Assembly: GCF_029867415.1 (NCBI RefSeq)
Contig: NW_026705585.1
Span: 372,001-436,000 of the forward strand
Direction of reading: 5' to 3'
DNA length: 64,000 nt
Origin: Vicia villosa
Taxonomy: Eukaryota; Streptophyta; Magnoliopsida; Fabales; Fabaceae
Under the pieces are notes generated by a model. That model saw nothing but the letters and a program-made list of their open reading frames with translations. It had not been told where the DNA came from and did not search any database. Below, in pieces: positions 58,673-64,000 of the stretch. The first letter of the stretch is position 1. Each line of letters opens with the position of its first letter. A program made the translations under genes and the position numbers.

Positions 58673-60998
58673 TTCACGTATAACTTCTTCTTTAGATGCA
58701 AGAGTTTAGTTGCAAAATATACCATGAAACCTACGTTAGACAGTGTGTCACTAAATAGAAAATGAGTAGATTGATTGTGTAATCATACTTAGGGGGGATG
58801 ATACTCATGTTCCTAGAGTGATTAAACTCTATCACGCTCCATGTAGTTGATATTTTCACCGAGGCGATCTCTAAGATCATCAATGGATAAGTATGAGTTT
58901 GTAAATGTAATGGACTCTGAGATTAGTGGTGAAACCTATCTAATTTGCATATGTTTAATATAGTTATGAGTTGTACGAAAATGGATATGCATCTAAATAC
59001 CTTACTAATAACCAAATTAGTTTATAGGGATGACCTTGTTGTGAGTTACCATGTTTTATAACACTGATATGCTAAGGTGAACGCCTCAGATAATATGACT
59101 TTGGGCTTTGTTATTAGGTTTGTTTTGTACCATGAGTAATGGAATTTCCTAGTGAATAATCCATTGGAATACTTAGGCTTATAGCATCATACAATCACCT
59201 TAGACTTTAAAGTGTGAAAAAAAATTAATGGGAAAATTGAGATGGAAATTTCAGAATTAAGGTGTATCACTGACGTGGTACTACCAATGTCGTGCATATG
59301 TTTAATATTCTTGAACAAACGACTCCAAATACAAGAGAGGGGTGATGGGAGAGGGTAAATTGTGATATTTGCAAAAGATCTCACAAGAAAAATAAAATAT
59401 AGAAATAAAATAGATTAAGTTAGTGAGATCACACCAGAGATTATATTGGTTTGACATTAAACCAAACAACCTACTTCAGTCCCTAATAGTTTCCTTTTAA
59501 GATTTCAACTATCAGCAACTTCAGCCTTTATACAAATTCATCTCAACAATCTATCTTAGACCATTTTTTTTTTACAAATTTAGCTTATAACCTCCAAGTT
59601 AATTACAAATGCATAAGAAAACTAAGCTCTTGAATAAACAAATTAATTACAAATGCACAAGATAAGGTTTTCGCTCTCTCGATGTTAAGACAGTGTGTAG
59701 TGAATTAATTTGATTTTAGAAGGAGAATGAGTGAGATGAAATAGTAGCCAGTAAAGAAAATTTGTGCTTTAGAAGCGAGAACATTACTTCTAGTATAGGG
59801 GAAAATTAGCTCAAAAAGGCAGCAATCCATGGACCTGACAGCTCTCTAATTGATTAGAAATGACAACCTATTCGATTAAATTAAATAAAAAAGGAAACCC
59901 TAAAACAAGTTTGCTCCTGTTAGCTGGACTTTTCGACATATCTCAAACTTCAGCATGTTTAGAATAAGTTTAAAAAACTTGGATGAATTTAATTGATTAT
60001 GTAGATATTTCTTCGACAACATGCGTTAGAAGAGTCGACATACACGTTCAAGGGAACGTGTTGAAGTTCTTATACACGCAGTAGTGTTGGGGACTTAGTG
60101 ATTTTTAGAATAATTTGAAGACATGTGTAAAATGTATGCTTTTTTGGAAAAATATTAAAAACATGTGTAAAATATAGTATGCTTTTACACTACTAAGGGG
60201 TGCCAAGTTTAAGTGGGGTGGCAAGATAAAATCTAGAATTGTACATTTACCTAGCCTGCCACCTAAAGATTAAACCTAACACCCCCACATATTTTATTAA
60301 TTTCAAAACTGCTCATGGACAAAGTTGGGTCAAAAAGAGCAAACAAAACTTTTGGTAGTTCATTAAAAAATTTCGATAACAAATCAAATTTTCGGTACTT
60401 CATTTTTAAATTGTCGGTATTAAATTATATCCATTTTTTAAAAAAAGTTTGATATCTTTGAACTAATATTAGTATTTTGAAAAAAGTTCATATCGTAAAA
60501 CACCAGAAATTTCAAATTTATAGTATCACTTTTTTTTTTTGCAAAAAAATATCAGAAATTTCGAAAAATTAGGTAATTTTTTCAAAAATTCCAACAAAAA
60601 CTCACATAAATTTTTGAAAATCCAGTATTTTTTTCAAAATTTCCGGTAGAAACGTATATTTTTAAAAAATTAGTGACTTTAAACAAGAGTATAATGGTGA
60701 AAACATAGCTTTTGAGGGGGGTGCCGGATATAACTTTGGTGGTGGGAAGTTAAATTCTCCTACTTTTACCTAGACAGGCCCAACTCAAGGAGAAACGGGC
60801 CTACAAATTTACAGGCCCAATAAATCTCACATTCATGACAACATTCATTCATTTCTCTTCTTGAAAAGCTTAAACCCTGAGAAACCAGAACGAAACCTGT
60901 GACAGTCATTTCTGTGTTTTGATTGAACTGAATCAATCATCGTTCATCCCTGATCAGCTAGGTATAATTCTAATGCTCGTGTATCGAAGTTGAATACA
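58673..60998. other. Intergenic before the mitochondrial gene
   Basis: No gene recognised. From 59390 to 60100 there is LTR-like sequence without coding capacity. From 60190 to 60770 there is a dispersed repeat starting AAGGGGTGCCAAGTTTAAG with many 'AAATTTCGG' phrases. The 5' UTR and promoter of the downstream gene lie in the last 150 bp. Confidence 0.45.
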
Positions 60999-63900
60999 AT
61001 GTCTTTGAAGCGATTACAGCTAGCTCGCACTCGCTATCGTTCGTCTCAGATTGGACAAGAATCTTCATCCAATCTGTAAGTAACAACACTACCTTGCTCA
61101 CTTTCTCGCATTATCGATTCCAATTTTACTTTTACAGTTTGAAATTAATGGCATTATGCACAATTTCGTTGTGTTTGAACTATGATTTTTCAGGCTTGGT
61201 AGCTGCAGGAGCTATTCCAATGCTTTAGCAAACGGTAATCTCTTTCAGTATATATATATTTTGGAACTATAATTTGAGTTTGAATATGAACTTCAGTTTA
61301 ATCTTTCTGTGATTTTTGTCTGATTAGGTTCTGATGGTAGTTTTAAGGGTTTACATAGTCATTTGTTTAAAGGCAACGATGGATTTTCATTGGCTAGTGT
61401 TAAGACTTTGACGCTTCGATCTACAATGGTAATTGATGGTTTTGAAACAAATTGGTTTTTATCTTTTGGGGTTTTGAATTTGGTTTAATGATTTTTTTGT
61501 TTGTTGTCGTGTCTTTCGCAGGCTCCGGAGTTTTCCATTTTCATGAATGATAGAAGGATGTCAACTATTGTATCCAAAACCCCTACAGCACAAGCACGGC
61601 GTGTGGTAGGCTCTCTTGAATTTCTTCACTAAGCGTGTACTTTTTGTATTGGATTGATAAAATTTAGAGGGTGATTTTTGTGTGTGGAGGATTGTACTTG
61701 TTTTTCTTAGGAGCGATGCTCATCTATTTTTTAGGTTTGAGTTCTTACTAGTTATGGTTTAGGGAGATGTTATGATGTTTTCAGTTGATTTGTTAGTATA
61801 TCTCATTATCTCTTGCTTGTGCCCTTATAGTATTCAATATTATCATCAGTTATTCTATTATTTTTTAGTCGAATTACCAGATTTAATCTCATGTTTCCAT
61901 TCTCTTCGATATTGGCTATTGAAGTGATGGGTTTCTTCAAACAACAAGGAGTTTATTCTACTCCTCAACTAGAGAAAGAATGAAACCTAAGATGCACGGT
62001 TCATGGATACAATTAGTTTTGTGCTCTAATACAGTCCTCCAGAGGGTTAATGATTTTGATGGACTTTAGACAACCCTCTTATTTAACAATTGCTTTGCCA
62101 TTATATTATATTACTCTGTAAAAATTAAAATATAATAAATAAAAAAATTAAATCTAGGTAGCAGCTGCCTATGATCTTTTTATTTCCAGACCAGGTATTA
62201 ATTTTCATGCTTTACCGACATATCATTATTGCAGGGAGCACAGATAGCCTTGGCAAGTCCTGGATTTATCTATGAACCTTATGAACCTCGTGAGAAAATC
62301 CCATTTTGGAAAAGGTTAGACTGCAATGGTTTTGTATTTCCATGAATTTAGCTTCTTGTCTCTATTATAATTTCCTTCCTATAACTAGCCCAAATACAAT
62401 ACTGCCATATATTATTTTATATGATTCTTTCTCTTAAAATTTAAGTTTGCATATCTTTTTCTGGGATTTATTTTAACATTAAAGCATTTTTCGAGATGTT
62501 GCATCTACTTAGAATTGTTAAAATCTTGACTAGGTATTTTTTCACCAATTTGATGTGTCTTCAAGACTTTATAACATTGCAGTTACATATAGACTATTAT
62601 TCTTATTATTATAACTTAATAGTTATTTTCTATGATGTTTGATGTTTCAGGTGTTTCACAAGAAGTGGTTGGAAAAGAACGAAAAACGACATAATTCTGG
62701 AGGTAATGATGCTTGATTCTGTTACTTTCGGTCGCACTATCTCCTTATTTTGCAACCTAACTATTTCTATATTATAACTTCTGTTAATCTAATTTTTTCT
62801 TTCCTGCTCCCTTTTAATTTTATCCCCAATCTTGGAGAATTGCTGCATACTATTTATCTAAGTAATATTGTTTTACTATAGAAAATAAAATAAAAATTAA
62901 ATGAAATTCATGCCGAAAGTACTGAATCCTGGACAATGAGCAATGGCTCTTTCTAATCAAAATTTTCTTTTTGCTCTGCTACAGCTAAAAAGTGCCTATG
63001 CCATTGCAAAGTTAAGAAAAACAGGATATTCAAAGAATCAGTTCTACAAAGAGGCTATCAGTATGTACAAGGAGGTATATAACTTTTATATTGCGTAGTC
63101 CCTACCAAGCGTTATTTTTGTAACTCATTCTGCCAACAAAAAGCTACAATTAAGATCTCTTTTCACTCATAATTCAAACAATGTCATCGTGTTCTGTCTA
63201 TCTACAGCTCATTCTTCCATATATTAATGCTGCATCTGTTCTGAGTTATATGACTGTTTTGGAACATTTGTTTATCTCTAAATATAAAGCCCTTTGCAAA
63301 TTTTTAAATATATTTATTACTATTTTTCCAAATATATTCCTTATTAAATACTACCCAAAGGGCAATTTAGTAATAGTCATACACAAATTATACACATTAT
63401 TACACTACCAACTTCTCTTAATATGTGTAAAAAGTGTCAACCTTAGAAAACCAATGAGGACAACATTATTTAAATCCAAACTAGGAAGCCAATATCAAAC
63501 TTGTTTATAATCAGAGGGATACAATACAATGCAACAACCGCAGCCAAGTATTTTAACCATTGGGCGAGGTCAGCTTCCATCAATCAATCGATTCCATGAA
63601 GTCACCTTGTTTTTAGTCCCAAACGATCTACCATATGTGTCTAGATTTAAAACTAGAGGAGTCAAAATTCTATTAATTTAATTTTATGAGTGAAAAACAA
63701 TTCATAACAATCATGAATGATAAATATTTTTACCTAAATGATAGAGTTTTGATTGAGACATGCAAACTCTCAATTTTCCATTTTTCCCCTCTAGCTTCAT
63801 AGTAGAATCATATATTTTTACCAACTAGGACAGTTTATAATTATTAGTTCTTGCTGGTTTCCTTCTTTTGCCTTGTAGTATGCATTTCATTCTATTTGGA

Positions 63901-64000
63901 CTTTCTCATGCTACATGATTTCATTTCTGCATATTTTTTTGGCTTGATGCTAAAATTTATTTTCCTTTCATGCAGATTAACACACTAATAGCTAATGGTG
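60999..64000 (+). CDS. Tim44/mL45-like mitochondrial protein, 5' part
   Basis: Eight exons are visible: 60999-61075, 61194-61234, 61328-61428, 61522-61605, 62235-62314, 62651-62702, 62985-63074 and the start of an exon at 63976 that runs off the window. All junctions are GT-AG and in phase, giving about 183 aa so far. The N-terminus is Arg/Ser-rich without acidic residues (MSLKRLQLARTRYRSSQIG), a mitochondrial presequence. The later part (SPGFIYEPYEPREKIPFWKR, then GWKRTKNDIILELKSAYAI) matches the plant Tim44-related/mL45-like family, which includes Arabidopsis At5g27395. The Tim44-like domain proper would lie beyond the edge. Whether it acts in protein import or as a mitoribosomal protein is not decided by this sequence. 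Confidence 0.82.

Noticed and set aside
63181..63510. 109-codon frame near the right edge
   Set aside because: It falls wholly in intron 7 of the Tim44/mL45-like gene and has no domain.

Overview
This is a plant nuclear genome window: AT-rich, with small exons separated by GT-AG introns, chloroplast- and mitochondrion-targeted nuclear genes, and many transposable elements. ENOD8-like GDSL esterase genes, SIRE/Maximus-type LTRs and the mix of small inverted-repeat elements suggest a legume, probably of the Medicago/Trifolium/Pisum group. That placement is inference.

I reconstructed seven host genes exon by exon: (1) a branched-chain-aminotransferase-like PLP enzyme with a sulfotransferase-like N-terminal half (13140-18369, minus, 19 coding exons, 552 aa); (2) a vacuolar-type NHX Na+(K+)/H+ antiporter (29288-32229, minus, 14 exons, 536 aa); (3) a thylakoid-lumen PsbP-domain protein (33371-35976, minus, 7 exons, 246 aa); (4) a TLP18.3-type TPM-domain thylakoid protein (42277-43726, plus, 3 exons, 289 aa); (5, 6) two tandem ENOD8-like GDSL esterases with identical exon lengths (44163-45707 and 49997-51455, minus, 5 exons, 371 aa each); (7) the 5' part of a Tim44/mL45-like mitochondrial protein that runs off the right edge (60999 onward, plus). 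An eighth intact gene (54639-56412, minus, 6 exons, 359 aa) encodes an unusual papain-like protein. It has no signal peptide or recognisable prodomain and a basic, charged N-terminus, but keeps the catalytic Gln, Cys, His and Asn. It lies between two direct copies of a hAT-like element, and the only matching 8-bp target duplication is at the outer ends of the whole 5.26-kb block, so the block looks like a composite transposon.

Layout. 0-5.6 kb: a Tekay-like LTR joined to a decayed Ty1/copia element. 5.7-7.4 kb: a small hAT element holding a Mutator-like element that carries a one-exon fragment of a stress-responsive A/B-barrel (Dabb) gene. 8.6-11.5 kb: a SINE and a broken plant-mobile-domain gene. 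13.1-18.4 kb: the BCAT-like gene. 18.8-26.3 kb: a nested repeat zone (a duplicated promoter region with two different small elements, a Tourist-like element interrupted by a LINE, the LINE interrupted by a solo SIRE-type LTR). 29.3-36 kb: the NHX and PsbP-domain genes. 36-42 kb: LTR and MULE remnants. 42.3-51.5 kb: TLP18.3 and the GDSL pair, separated by SIRE/copia remnants. 51.8-58.4 kb: a block inserted into the upstream flank of GDSL copy 2, containing the composite transposon. 61-64 kb: the mitochondrial gene.

The host genes do not form one pathway. Two are chloroplast lumen or thylakoid proteins and one is a vacuolar transporter. The strongest biological story is the mobility of gene-carrying elements: the Dabb fragment in a Pack-MULE and the papain-like gene in a composite hAT-like unit.
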